Below, piece after piece: positions 16,569 to 24,606 of a stretch of DNA of 64,000 nt. Under the pieces are notes generated by a model. It did not search any database. It was not told the DNA's origin and saw nothing but the letters and a program-made list of their open reading frames with translations. Source of the DNA: Nocardioides sp. Root1257 (GTDB lineage Bacteria > Actinomycetota > Actinomycetes > Propionibacteriales > Nocardioidaceae); assembly GCF_001425175.1 (NCBI RefSeq), contig NZ_LMDV01000009.1, forward strand, positions 622,356 through 686,355, written 5' to 3'. The stretch's first letter is position 1. Every line of letters starts with the position of its first letter. The translations under genes were made by a program, and so were the position numbers.

Positions 16569-18080
16569 GTGAGTGATCTTCTCTTGTCTAACGCAGTGTC
16601 TGCTGCGGGCTTCACCGACCTCGGTGTCCCCGCCTCCCTTGCCACCGTCCTCGCGGACCTCGGCATCACCTCCCCGACTCCCATCCAGGCCGCCACGCTG
16701 CCCGACTCGCTCGCGGGTCGCGACGTGCTCGGCCGCGGCCGCACCGGCTCCGGCAAGACGTACGCGTTCCTGCTGCCGCTGGTCGCCCGCCTCTCGGCGT
16801 CCGGTCGTACGGCGCAGTCGCGCAAGCCGCGCGCGCTGATCATGGCCCCGACGCGCGAGCTCGTGAACCAGATCAACGAGGCCCTCAAGCCGCTGGCCCG
16901 GACCGCCGGCCTCAGCACCCAGACCGTCTTCGGCGGAGTGGGCCAGAACCCGCAGGTCCAGGGCCTGCGCAAGGGCATCGACATCGTCCTCGCCTGCCCC
17001 GGCCGGCTGGAGGACCTGATGGGCCAGGGTCACGTCGACCTGAGCCAGGTCGAGATCACGATCCTGGACGAGGCCGACCACATGGCCGACCTCGGCTTCC
17101 TGCCCGGCGTGCGCCGGATCATGGACCAGACGCCCCGCTCCGGGCAGCGCCTGCTCTTCTCGGCCACGCTCGACAAGGCGATCGACGTCCTGGTCAAGCG
17201 CTTCCTGCAGAACCCGGTCACCCACCAGGCCGACTCGGCGCAGTCGCCGGTCGCGACGATGGACCACCACGTCCTGCACCTGGCCCGCGAGCACCGCGTC
17301 TCCGTGCTCACCGACCTGGTCAGCGCTCCTGGCCGCACGGTCGTCTTCACCCGCACCAAGCACGGTGCGAAGGCCCTGACCCGCCAGCTCAACAGCAACG
17401 GCGTCCCCACGGTCGAGCTGCACGGCAACCTCAGCCAGAACGCCCGCACCCGCAACATGGAGGCCTTCCACTCCGGCAAGGCCACCACCCTGGTCGCGAC
17501 CGACATCGCGGCGCGCGGCATCCACGTCGACGACGTCTCGCTGGTCGTGCACGCCGACCCGCCGGTCGAGCACAAGGCCTACCTGCACCGCTCGGGCCGT
17601 ACGGCGCGCGCCGGTGCCAAGGGCACCGTCATCACGCTGATGACCGACGAGCAGGTGCGCGACGTCCGCGACCTGACGCGGGCGGCCGGCATCAAGCCGA
17701 CCACCACCAAGATCAACGGCGCGGGCCACCCGCTGCTGGCCGAGCTCGCCCCGGGCGAGCGCTCGCGTCCCGGCGGCCTCGTCGTCGAGACGCCGGCCGA
17801 CGGCGGCAACCGCTCCGGCGGCGGCGGTGGCGGCGGACGACGCGGCGGCGGTGGCGGCGGCGGTCGTCGCTCCGGCGGCGGCGGACGCTCGGGCGGCCAG
17901 AGCCGCTCCGGCGGCCAGCCCAAGGCCGGCGGCCAGCGCAAGGCCGGCGGTCAGTCGAAGTCGTCGGGCTCCGGCCGGTCCGGTGGCGGTGCGGGTCGCA
18001 CCTACACCACCTCGACGCCGTCCGCCGGTGGCGGCCAGTCCCGCCACAGCGCCTCGTCGTTCAGCTCCGGCCGGCGCTGA
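16569..18080 (+). CDS. DEAD-box ATP-dependent RNA helicase with Gly-rich tail
   Basis: This 503-residue RhlE/DeaD-type helicase has all core motifs: Q-motif SPTPIQ, Walker A GRTGSGKT (about residue 58), PTRELV, DEAD in LDEADHMADLG, SAT, and HRSGRTARAG. The last roughly 90 residues are a disordered Gly/Arg/Ser/Gln-rich tail with GGGGRR and SGGQ repeats that probably binds RNA. It unwinds RNA duplexes in ribosome assembly or mRNA decay, often during cold stress. I chose the GTG at 16569 because the conserved region starts soon after; the open frame extends upstream to 16440 through the leader, so a longer form cannot be excluded. Confidence 0.92.
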   Translation: MSDLLLSNAVSAAGFTDLGVPASLATVLADLGITSPTPIQAATLPDSLAGRDVLGRGRTGSGKTYAFLLPLVARLSASGRTAQSRKPRALIMAPTRELVNQINEALKPLARTAGLSTQTVFGGVGQNPQVQGLRKGIDIVLACPGRLEDLMGQGHVDLSQVEITILDEADHMADLGFLPGVRRIMDQTPRSGQRLLFSATLDKAIDVLVKRFLQNPVTHQADSAQSPVATMDHHVLHLAREHRVSVLTDLVSAPGRTVVFTRTKHGAKALTRQLNSNGVPTVELHGNLSQNARTRNMEAFHSGKATTLVATDIAARGIHVDDVSLVVHADPPVEHKAYLHRSGRTARAGAKGTVITLMTDEQVRDVRDLTRAAGIKPTTTKINGAGHPLLAELAPGERSRPGGLVVETPADGGNRSGGGGGGGRRGGGGGGGRRSGGGGRSGGQSRSGGQPKAGGQRKAGGQSKSSGSGRSGGGAGRTYTTSTPSAGGGQSRHSASSFSSGRR

Positions 18081-18082
18081 TC

Positions 18083-18679
18083 GTGGCCGTACGACGGGGG
18101 ACAGCAGCGACGCTGCTGTTCCTCGTCGTCGGCACCGCGCTGCTGGGGATCTCGTTCCGCATCGAGCCCGGCAGCGACTGGTTCTACCCGGCCGCCCTCG
18201 CGCTCGCCGCGACCTGGGTGGTCGGCGCCTTCGCCAGCGGCCCGGTGCCGCTGGGGGAGCGGGCGGTCCTCCGCCCCCTGCTGGCGGGCGCCGCCCTCGC
18301 CGGGGTGTTCGTGCTCGGCGCCCTGGTCGTGCGCCACCTGCCGGTGCTCGACGACCAGGTCTCCGCGGTGACGGCGTACGCCGACCGCGGCTCCGGCCTG
18401 CTGATCGTCGCCGTCACGCTCGTGACCGGCGCGGGCGAGGAGCTGTTCTTCCGCGGCGCGATCTACGACGCGATGCCGCAGCGCCCGGTCGTCCTCAGCA
18501 CCACTGTCTACGCCCTCGTGACCGTGGCGACCCTCAACGTCGCGCTGGTCTTCGCCGCCGCCCTGCTCGGCCTCGTCGTCGGCACGCTGCGGCAGTGGTC
18601 GGGTGGCGTGCTCGCACCTGCGATCACCCACGTCACCTGGTCGCTGGTGATGCTGCTCGCCCTACCGGCTCTCTTCTAG
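18083..18679 (+). CDS. CPBP family intramembrane metalloprotease
   Basis: This 198-residue protein has about six membrane helices with the CPBP/Abi motif GAGEELFFRGAIYD (EExxxR, about residue 115) and a later helix with THVTWS. The family cleaves prenylated or other membrane proteins, or acts in bacteriocin self-immunity; the substrate is unknown. The GTG start lies two bases after the helicase stop, suggesting co-transcription. Its 3' end overlaps the convergent NmrA-like gene by 18 bases. Confidence 0.85.
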   Translation: MAVRRGTAATLLFLVVGTALLGISFRIEPGSDWFYPAALALAATWVVGAFASGPVPLGERAVLRPLLAGAALAGVFVLGALVVRHLPVLDDQVSAVTAYADRGSGLLIVAVTLVTGAGEELFFRGAIYDAMPQRPVVLSTTVYALVTVATLNVALVFAAALLGLVVGTLRQWSGGVLAPAITHVTWSLVMLLALPALF

Positions 18680-19549
18680 CGCGCGGCGCACGGCCTCGGC
18701 GTACGTCATCGGCATGCCGGGCACCACGTCGCGGATCCTGTCGTCGGTCACGACGACCTCGGTGCCCATCGAGTCGATCAGGTTGCGCCCGGTCGTGGTG
18801 TCGACGTCGGTGACGAAGGAGATCCAGTACGACGACAGCTTCGGCGTCAGCACCGGAACCGTCAGGACCGGCACGCGGCGGCCGTTGATGACCTCCGCGG
18901 CCTGCTGGAGCATCTCGACGTAGGTCAGCTGGTCGGGGCCGCCGATCTCGAAGACCCGGTCGTAGGCCTCCTCGACCCCGACGACGCCGGCGAGGTAGCG
19001 CACCACGTCGTGGAGCGCGATCGGCTGGGTGAGCGTGCTGGCCCACTTCGGCACCACCATCGCCGGCAGGTTCTTCACGAGCTGGCGCGTCATCTCCCAC
19101 GAGATGCCGCCGGCGCCGACGACGATCGCGGCGCGCAGCACGGTGACGGGCACGCCGCTCTCGCCGAGCAGCCGCTCGACCTCGCGCCGCGAGCGCAGGT
19201 GCGGGGACAGGTCGTCCCCGTCCCTCCCGAGCCCGCCGAGGTAGACGATCTGGCTCACGCCGCAGGCGGACGCCGCGAGCCCGAAGGCGCGGGCGGCGGC
19301 CGCGTCCTTGCGCTCGAAGTCGTCGTCGTCGAGCGAGTGCACCAGGTAGACGGCGACGTCGACGCCCGACAGCGCGTCGGAGAGCCCGCCGGGGTCGGTG
19401 ACGTCGCCCTCGACCGCCTCGCCCGGCCCGTCGTACGTCTCGGGGTGGCGGGTCATCGCGCGCACCTCGTGCCCGGCGTCGAGGAGGGCGGGCACCAGCT
19501 TGCTGCCGATGAACCCGGTCGCGCCGGTCACGAGGACGGTGGTGGTCAC
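18662..19549 (-). CDS. NmrA-like atypical SDR (NAD(P)-binding) protein
   Basis: This 295-residue atypical short-chain dehydrogenase fold has VLVTGATGFIGSKLVPAL at the N-terminus as nucleotide-binding loop and no full YxxxK catalytic pair at the usual position. Such proteins act as NAD(P)H-dependent reductases or as redox-sensing regulators, and in actinobacteria are often placed with quinone or lipid metabolism. It is transcribed from the same strand as the MerR gene but lies downstream of it, separated by 42 bases, so the two may share a transcript. The substrate is unknown. Confidence 0.85.
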   Translation of the reverse strand: MTTTVLVTGATGFIGSKLVPALLDAGHEVRAMTRHPETYDGPGEAVEGDVTDPGGLSDALSGVDVAVYLVHSLDDDDFERKDAAAARAFGLAASACGVSQIVYLGGLGRDGDDLSPHLRSRREVERLLGESGVPVTVLRAAIVVGAGGISWEMTRQLVKNLPAMVVPKWASTLTQPIALHDVVRYLAGVVGVEEAYDRVFEIGGPDQLTYVEMLQQAAEVINGRRVPVLTVPVLTPKLSSYWISFVTDVDTTTGRNLIDSMGTEVVVTDDRIRDVVPGMPMTYAEAVRRALEESR

Positions 19550-19591
19550 GTCGGACGCGTACCCAGCCGCGCGCCGGATGATGTGGTCACG

Positions 19592-20329
19592 TCAGCGCGC
19601 CCTGCGGGCGATGTCCTCGCGGCGGGTCTCGTCCATGGCGGCCTCGTAGGCCGAGACCAGGCTCGCGATCGACAGCGGCTTGAGGCGCTCCACGACGCCA
19701 CGCAGCGTGTCGGCGGAGGCGCCGGCCTCGCGGTAGACCGGCCAGACCATGGTGCGGAAGAGCTCGTTGAGCTGCTTGGCGAGCTGGCGGCCGTGCTCGG
19801 CGTACACCTCGGCGGCGGCGAGTGCCGCCTCGACCGGGAAGCCCAGGTCGAGCAGGCCGACGCCGACCGACAGCTGGGAGACCGCGACCTCGTAGCGGCC
19901 GCGGCGCGTGGGGAAGACGATGCCGAGCGCCGAGAGCGTGGTCAGGTCGTCGTCGGTCAACGTGCGTCCGGCGCGGGTGTCGAGCTCCGCGCGGGACATC
20001 TCGACCGGGAGGTCGGCCTGCCACGGCGCGAGCATCGTGCGGTGCAGCGCGATGTCCTCCGGCGTCGCGTCGGCGGGGATGCGCGCGACGTACTTCTCGA
20101 TGGCCGACAGCGTGAAGCCGTGGGCCTGGAGCTCCTGGACCAACTCGAGGCGGGCGACGTGGTCGGGGCTGTAGTAGCCGGAGCGGCCGCGCCGGATCGG
20201 CGGCGGCACCAGGCCCTTGGTCGTGTAGAAGCGGATGTTGCGGACGCTCATGCCGACCCGGCTGGTCAGCTCCTCGAGCGTCAGCAGCTCGCGCAGTGAC
20301 TCGGCCCTGGGATCGGCGTTGTCGTCCAT
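19592..20329 (-). CDS. MerR family transcriptional regulator
   Basis: This 245-residue protein has an N-terminal MerR winged helix (LTLEELTSRVGMSVRNIRFYTTKGLVPPP, residues 15-43, and RRGRSGYYSPDHVARLELVQEL). The large C-terminal effector part carries no cysteine metal site, which suggests an organic effector such as acyl-CoA. The start is the ATG at 20329, with GAGGAGA just upstream; longer readings lack a ribosome site. It is divergent from fadA-fadB, and a 17-base dyad lies between them. By position it likely controls fatty acid beta-oxidation. Confidence 0.88.
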   Translation of the reverse strand: MDDNADPRAESLRELLTLEELTSRVGMSVRNIRFYTTKGLVPPPIRRGRSGYYSPDHVARLELVQELQAHGFTLSAIEKYVARIPADATPEDIALHRTMLAPWQADLPVEMSRAELDTRAGRTLTDDDLTTLSALGIVFPTRRGRYEVAVSQLSVGVGLLDLGFPVEAALAAAEVYAEHGRQLAKQLNELFRTMVWPVYREAGASADTLRGVVERLKPLSIASLVSAYEAAMDETRREDIARRAR

Positions 20330-20401
20330 GACTCTCCTCGTCGTGTGCCCCATGGTCGCGGATGCCCGTGACCTCTGCCACATGACCCGCCGCCTTGACG
20401 T

Positions 20402-20418
20402 TGACAGTAATAGTGTCA
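20402..20418 (+). promoter_or_regulatory. Dyad operator in the MerR-fadA intergenic region
   Basis: TGACA-GTAATAG-TGTCA is a perfect five-base inverted repeat with a seven-base spacer, preceded by a second TTGACG at 20395. It sits 55-71 bases upstream of the fadA start in the only AT-rich stretch of the region. It probably overlaps the fadA promoter and is a good candidate for the MerR regulator's binding site. Confidence 0.5.
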
Positions 20419-20472
20419 CAATCGAGCGAACAGGCTCGTATTGGCACAGTCCCCATCACTGAGTAGGACGTC

Positions 20473-21684
20473 ATGGCTGAAGCATTCGTGTACGACCACA
20501 TCCGGACGCCGCGCGGCAAGGGCAAGGCCGCAGGCTCGCTGCACGAGGTGAAGCCGGTCGACCTGATCGTCGGCCTCCTCGACGAGATCAAGGTCCGCAA
20601 CCCCACCCTCGACCCGGCCGCCGTCGACGACGTCGTGCTCGGCGTCGTCTCGCCGGTGAGCGAGCAGGGCGGCGACATCGCCAAGACTGCAGCCCTCAAG
20701 GCCGGCTACCCCGAGACCGTCGCCGGCGTGCAGCTCAACCGCTTCTGCGCCTCCGGCCTCGAGGCCGTCAACCAGGCCGCGTCGCGCGTCCGCGGCGGCT
20801 TCGAGGACCTGATCCTCGCCGGTGGCGTCGAGTCGATGAGCCGGGTGCCGATGGGCTCCGACGGCGGCGCCTGGGCGGCCGACCCGGCCACCGCGCTGGC
20901 CACCGGCTTCGTGCCCCAGGGCATCGGCGCCGACCTGATCGCGACCATCGAGGGCTGGAGCCGCGACGACGTCGACGCGTACGCCGCCGAGTCGCACCAC
21001 CGCGCCGCCAAGGCGTGGGCCAACGGCTACTTCAGCAACGCGGTCGTCCCGGTCCGCGACCTCAACGGCCTGACCGTCCTCGACCACGACGAGACGATCC
21101 GCCCCGACACCAGCCCCGAGGGGCTGGCCGGCCTGAAGCCGAGCTTCGCCGGCATCGGCGCGGACGCGGGCTTCGACGACGTCGCGCTCGAGAAGTACCA
21201 CTGGGTCGAGCGCATCAACCACGTCCACCACGCCGGCAACTCGTCGGGCATCGTGGACGGCGCGGCCCTGATGGCGATCGGCTCCGAGGAGGTCGGGACC
21301 CGGCTCGGGCTGACCCCGCGGGCCCGCATCATCGCCACCGCGGTCTCCGGCGCCGACCCGACGATCATGCTGACCGGCCCCGCGCCGGCCGCCCGCAAGG
21401 CGCTCGCCAAGGCGGGTCTCGAGGTCGGCGACATCGACCTCTTCGAGATCAACGAGGCGTTCGCCGCCGTCGCCATGCGCTTCATGCGCGACCTGGACAT
21501 CAGCCACGAGATCACCAACGTCAACGGTGGCGCCATCGCGATGGGCCACCCGCTCGGTGCGACCGGCGCGATGATCCTCGGCACCCTGGTCGACGAGCTC
21601 CAGCGGCGCGACCAGCGCCGCGGCCTCGCCACGCTCTGCGTCGGCGGCGGCATGGGCATCGCGACCATCGTCGAGCTCGTCTGA
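20473..21684 (+). CDS. fadA: Acetyl-CoA acyltransferase (thiolase)
   Basis: This 403-residue thiolase has the acyl-accepting Cys in NRFCASGLE (about residue 92), the catalytic His in NGGAIAMGHPLGATG (about 358) and the second Cys in LCVGGGMG (about 391). It cleaves 3-ketoacyl-CoA with CoA to acetyl-CoA and a shortened acyl-CoA. Together with the next gene it forms the trifunctional beta-oxidation complex. Length and gene order match fadA-fadB (Rv0859-Rv0860) of M. tuberculosis. A dyad upstream and the divergent MerR gene suggest acyl-CoA-responsive control. Confidence 0.95.
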   Translation: MAEAFVYDHIRTPRGKGKAAGSLHEVKPVDLIVGLLDEIKVRNPTLDPAAVDDVVLGVVSPVSEQGGDIAKTAALKAGYPETVAGVQLNRFCASGLEAVNQAASRVRGGFEDLILAGGVESMSRVPMGSDGGAWAADPATALATGFVPQGIGADLIATIEGWSRDDVDAYAAESHHRAAKAWANGYFSNAVVPVRDLNGLTVLDHDETIRPDTSPEGLAGLKPSFAGIGADAGFDDVALEKYHWVERINHVHHAGNSSGIVDGAALMAIGSEEVGTRLGLTPRARIIATAVSGADPTIMLTGPAPAARKALAKAGLEVGDIDLFEINEAFAAVAMRFMRDLDISHEITNVNGGAIAMGHPLGATGAMILGTLVDELQRRDQRRGLATLCVGGGMGIATIVELV

Positions 21685-21713
21685 CCCTCTCCGATCCTCA
21701 GAACAGGACCTCC

Positions 21714-23924
21714 ATGAGCACCAGCACCACCGAGCCCAGCACCGACAAGACCAGTGCCGTCCACTACGACAAGGACGCCGACGGCATCGTCACCCTGACC
21801 CTCGACGACCCGACGGCCAGCGCCAACACGATGAACGACCTCTACCTCGAGTCGATGGCGGCCGCCGTGCAGCGGCTGTACGACGAGGCCGACAGCGTCA
21901 CCGGCGTCGTGATCGCCAGCGCGAAGAAGACCTTCTTCGCCGGCGGCAACCTCAAGAACATGGTCCAGGCGACCAAGGACGACGCCGCGTCGGTGTTCTC
22001 CATGGGCGAGGCCGTGAAGGCCGGGCTGCGCCGGCTCGAGCTGTTCCCGAAGCCGGTCGTCTCCGCGATCAACGGCGCCGCCCTCGGCGGTGGCTTCGAG
22101 ATCTGCCTGGCCACCAACCACCGGATCGCCGTCGACGACGACAAGGTCCTCATCGGCCTGCCCGAGTCGACGCTGGGCCTGCTGCCCGGCGGCGGTGGCG
22201 TGACGCGCGTCGTACGCCTGCTCGGCCTGCAGCAGGGCCTGATGGACGTGCTGCTGCCGGGCACCCAGTTCAAGCCCAGTGCCGCGAAGGAGAAGGGCCT
22301 CGTCGACGAGCTCGTCGCGACCCGTGAGGAGCTGGTCCCGGCCGCCAAGGCGTGGATCAAGGCCAACCTCGAGGAGTCGCAGAACCCCTGGGACAAGCCC
22401 GGCTACAAGATGCCCGGCGGCAACCCGAAGTCCCCGGCGATCGCGTCGTTCCTGCCCGCCTTCCCGGCCCTGCTGCGCAAGCAGACCAAGGGCGCCGTCT
22501 ACAAGGCGCCGCGCGCCATCCTGTCGGCCGCCGTCGAGGGCGCGTCGGTCGACTTCGACACCGCGTCGCGGATCGAGTCGCGCTACCTGACCAACCTGAT
22601 CGTCAACCAGTCCTCGAAGAACATGATCCAGGCGTTCTTCTTCGACCTGCAGGCGATCAACGCCGGCAAGCTCCGCCCGCAGGGGATCGAGCCCTACAAG
22701 GCCGTCAAGGTCGGCGTCCTCGGCGCCGGCATGATGGGCGCCGGCATCGCCTACTCCTGTGCCCGCGCGGGCATGGAGGTCGTGCTCAAGGACGTCAGCG
22801 CCGAGGGTGCCGCCAAGGGCAAGGCCTACTCCGAGGGCCTCAACGCCAAGGCGGTCTCCCGGGGCAAGCTCACCGAGGAGAAGTCCCAGGAGCTGCTCGA
22901 CCGCATCACCCCGACCGCGGACCCGGCCGACCTCGCCGGCTGCGACCTGGTGATCGAGGCCGTCTTCGAGGACCCCGCGCTCAAGCAGCAGGTCTTCGCC
23001 GAGATCGCGCCGTACGTCAACAAGGACGCGCTGCTCTGCAGCAACACCTCGACGCTGCCGATCACCGAGCTCGCGACCGGCGTGGAGCGCCCCGCCGACT
23101 TCATCGGGCTGCACTTCTTCTCGCCGGTCGACAAGATGCCGCTCGTCGAGATCATCAAGGGCAAGGAGACGTCCGACGTCGCCCTGGCCAAGGCGTACGA
23201 CGTGGTGCAGCAGATCCGCAAGACGCCGATCGTCGTCAACGACAGCCGTGGCTTCTACACCTCGCGGGTCATCGGCACGATGGTCAACGAGGGCCTGGCG
23301 ATGCTCGCCGAGGGCGTGCACCCGGTCAGCATCGAGCGGGCCGCCACCCAGGACGGCTACCCGGTCGGGCCGCTCCAGCTCAGCGACGAGCTCAACATGG
23401 AGCTGATGGCCAAGATCGGCAAGGCGAGCAAGGACGCCGTCGAGCGCGACGGCGGCACCTACACGCCGCACCCGGGGGAGGCCGTCGTCGCGAAGATGAT
23501 CGAGCTCGGCCGTCCGTCGCGGCTCAAGGGCGCCGGCTTCTACGACTACGCGGACGGCAAGCGCACGGGCGTCTGGCCGGGCCTGGCCGCCGAGTTCCCG
23601 GTCGCCGCCGACCCGCTGCCGTTCGTCGACCTCAAGGAGCGGCTGCTCTTCGCCGAGGCCGTCGAGACCGCGAAGTGCTTCGAGGAGGGCGTGATCGAGT
23701 CGGCCGCCGCGGCCAACATCGGCTCGATCATGGGCATCGGCTTCCCCCCGATGACCGGTGGCGCTGCGCAGTACATGCAGGGCTACGAGAACGCGGCCGG
23801 TCAGGTCGGCCTCGGTGCCTTCGTCGCCCGGGCCGACGAGCTGGCCGACGCGTACGGCGAGCGCTTCCGCCCGACGTCGTACCTGCGCGAGCTGGCCGCC
23901 TCCGGCGGCTCGTTCCCCGCCTAG
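21714..23924 (+). CDS. fadB: Fatty acid oxidation complex alpha subunit (hydratase/3-hydroxyacyl-CoA dehydrogenase)
   Basis: This 736-residue bifunctional enzyme has an N-terminal crotonase domain (about residues 20-220; INGAALGGGFEICLATNHR, GLPESTLGLLPGGGG with the catalytic Glu pair), then an NAD-binding domain starting VGVLGAGMMGAGIA (about residue 333) with HFFSPVDKMPLVEI, and C-terminal HAD domains. It hydrates enoyl-CoA and oxidises 3-hydroxyacyl-CoA, handing product to the thiolase. It starts at ATG 21714, 29 bases after fadA, with AGGACC as likely ribosome site. It is full length and intact. Confidence 0.95.
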   Translation: MSTSTTEPSTDKTSAVHYDKDADGIVTLTLDDPTASANTMNDLYLESMAAAVQRLYDEADSVTGVVIASAKKTFFAGGNLKNMVQATKDDAASVFSMGEAVKAGLRRLELFPKPVVSAINGAALGGGFEICLATNHRIAVDDDKVLIGLPESTLGLLPGGGGVTRVVRLLGLQQGLMDVLLPGTQFKPSAAKEKGLVDELVATREELVPAAKAWIKANLEESQNPWDKPGYKMPGGNPKSPAIASFLPAFPALLRKQTKGAVYKAPRAILSAAVEGASVDFDTASRIESRYLTNLIVNQSSKNMIQAFFFDLQAINAGKLRPQGIEPYKAVKVGVLGAGMMGAGIAYSCARAGMEVVLKDVSAEGAAKGKAYSEGLNAKAVSRGKLTEEKSQELLDRITPTADPADLAGCDLVIEAVFEDPALKQQVFAEIAPYVNKDALLCSNTSTLPITELATGVERPADFIGLHFFSPVDKMPLVEIIKGKETSDVALAKAYDVVQQIRKTPIVVNDSRGFYTSRVIGTMVNEGLAMLAEGVHPVSIERAATQDGYPVGPLQLSDELNMELMAKIGKASKDAVERDGGTYTPHPGEAVVAKMIELGRPSRLKGAGFYDYADGKRTGVWPGLAAEFPVAADPLPFVDLKERLLFAEAVETAKCFEEGVIESAAAANIGSIMGIGFPPMTGGAAQYMQGYENAAGQVGLGAFVARADELADAYGERFRPTSYLRELAASGGSFPA

Positions 23925-23930
23925 CCCGCT

Positions 23931-24584
23931 GTGGGGGTCCTGCTCCTGGTCCGGCACGGTCAGGCGTCGTTCGGCACCGACGACTACGACGTGCTGTCCG
24001 CGACCGGCTGGGAGCAGGGCCGCCTGCTGGGCGCGTGGTGGCGCGATCGGGGCGTGGCCCCCGACGCGGTCGTGCGTGGCGGCATGCGCCGGCACCGCGA
24101 GACCACCGAAGCCCTGGGGCTGGCGGACGCCGAGGTCGACGCCGGCTGGGACGAGTTCGACCACCTGTCGGTGGTCGCGTCCTACCCCGACCTCCCGCCG
24201 GGCGAGCTGGACCGTCGTGAGTTCCAGCGGGTCTTCGAGCTCGCGACGGCGCGATGGACCGCCGGGGCGCACGACGCCGAGTACGCCGAGCCCTGGCCGG
24301 CGTTCCGCGGCCGGGTCACCCGGTCGTTCGACGCGGCGCGCTCCCTCGCCGGATCCGGCCGCACGGTCGCGGCCGTCACCTCGGGCGGCGTCATCGCCGC
24401 CCTGTGCGCGGGCCTCGTCGACCCGGACGCCGACGCGACGACCTTCGCCCGGTTGTGGGGCCGCTTCAACACGGTCCTCGTGAATTCCTCGGTCACCCGG
24501 GTCGTCGTCGGCTCCACGGGAGCCCGCCTCCTCACCTTCAACGAGCACGCCCATCTGGGTGAAGGTTCGATCACCTACCGCTGA
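23931..24584 (+). CDS. Histidine phosphatase superfamily protein
   Basis: This 217-residue phosphoglycerate-mutase-like phosphatase has the phospho-histidine motif LVRHGQASF at residues 6-14, a second GGMRRHRET arginine block and a late VTSGGV. The usual second histidine of the 'SHG' motif is read here as SGG, so the acid/base partner seems changed; the activity should be treated with care. It begins at a GTG six bases after the fadB stop, so it is probably co-transcribed with fadAB. The substrate is unknown. Confidence 0.82.
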   Translation: MGVLLLVRHGQASFGTDDYDVLSATGWEQGRLLGAWWRDRGVAPDAVVRGGMRRHRETTEALGLADAEVDAGWDEFDHLSVVASYPDLPPGELDRREFQRVFELATARWTAGAHDAEYAEPWPAFRGRVTRSFDAARSLAGSGRTVAAVTSGGVIAALCAGLVDPDADATTFARLWGRFNTVLVNSSVTRVVVGSTGARLLTFNEHAHLGEGSITYR

Positions 24585-24606
24585 GCCCCTTGACTAGACC
24601 AACATC

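Noticed and set aside
17818..18000. Glycine-codon repeats near the helicase end as separate repeat DNA
   Set aside because: They encode the disordered Gly/Arg tail common in RNA helicases.
21027..24554. A 1175-codon open frame on the minus strand opposite fadA-fadB
   Set aside because: The plus strand encodes full-length thiolase and FadB with all catalytic motifs. The minus frame is low-complexity Gly/Arg/Val and typical of antisense frames in GC-rich DNA.
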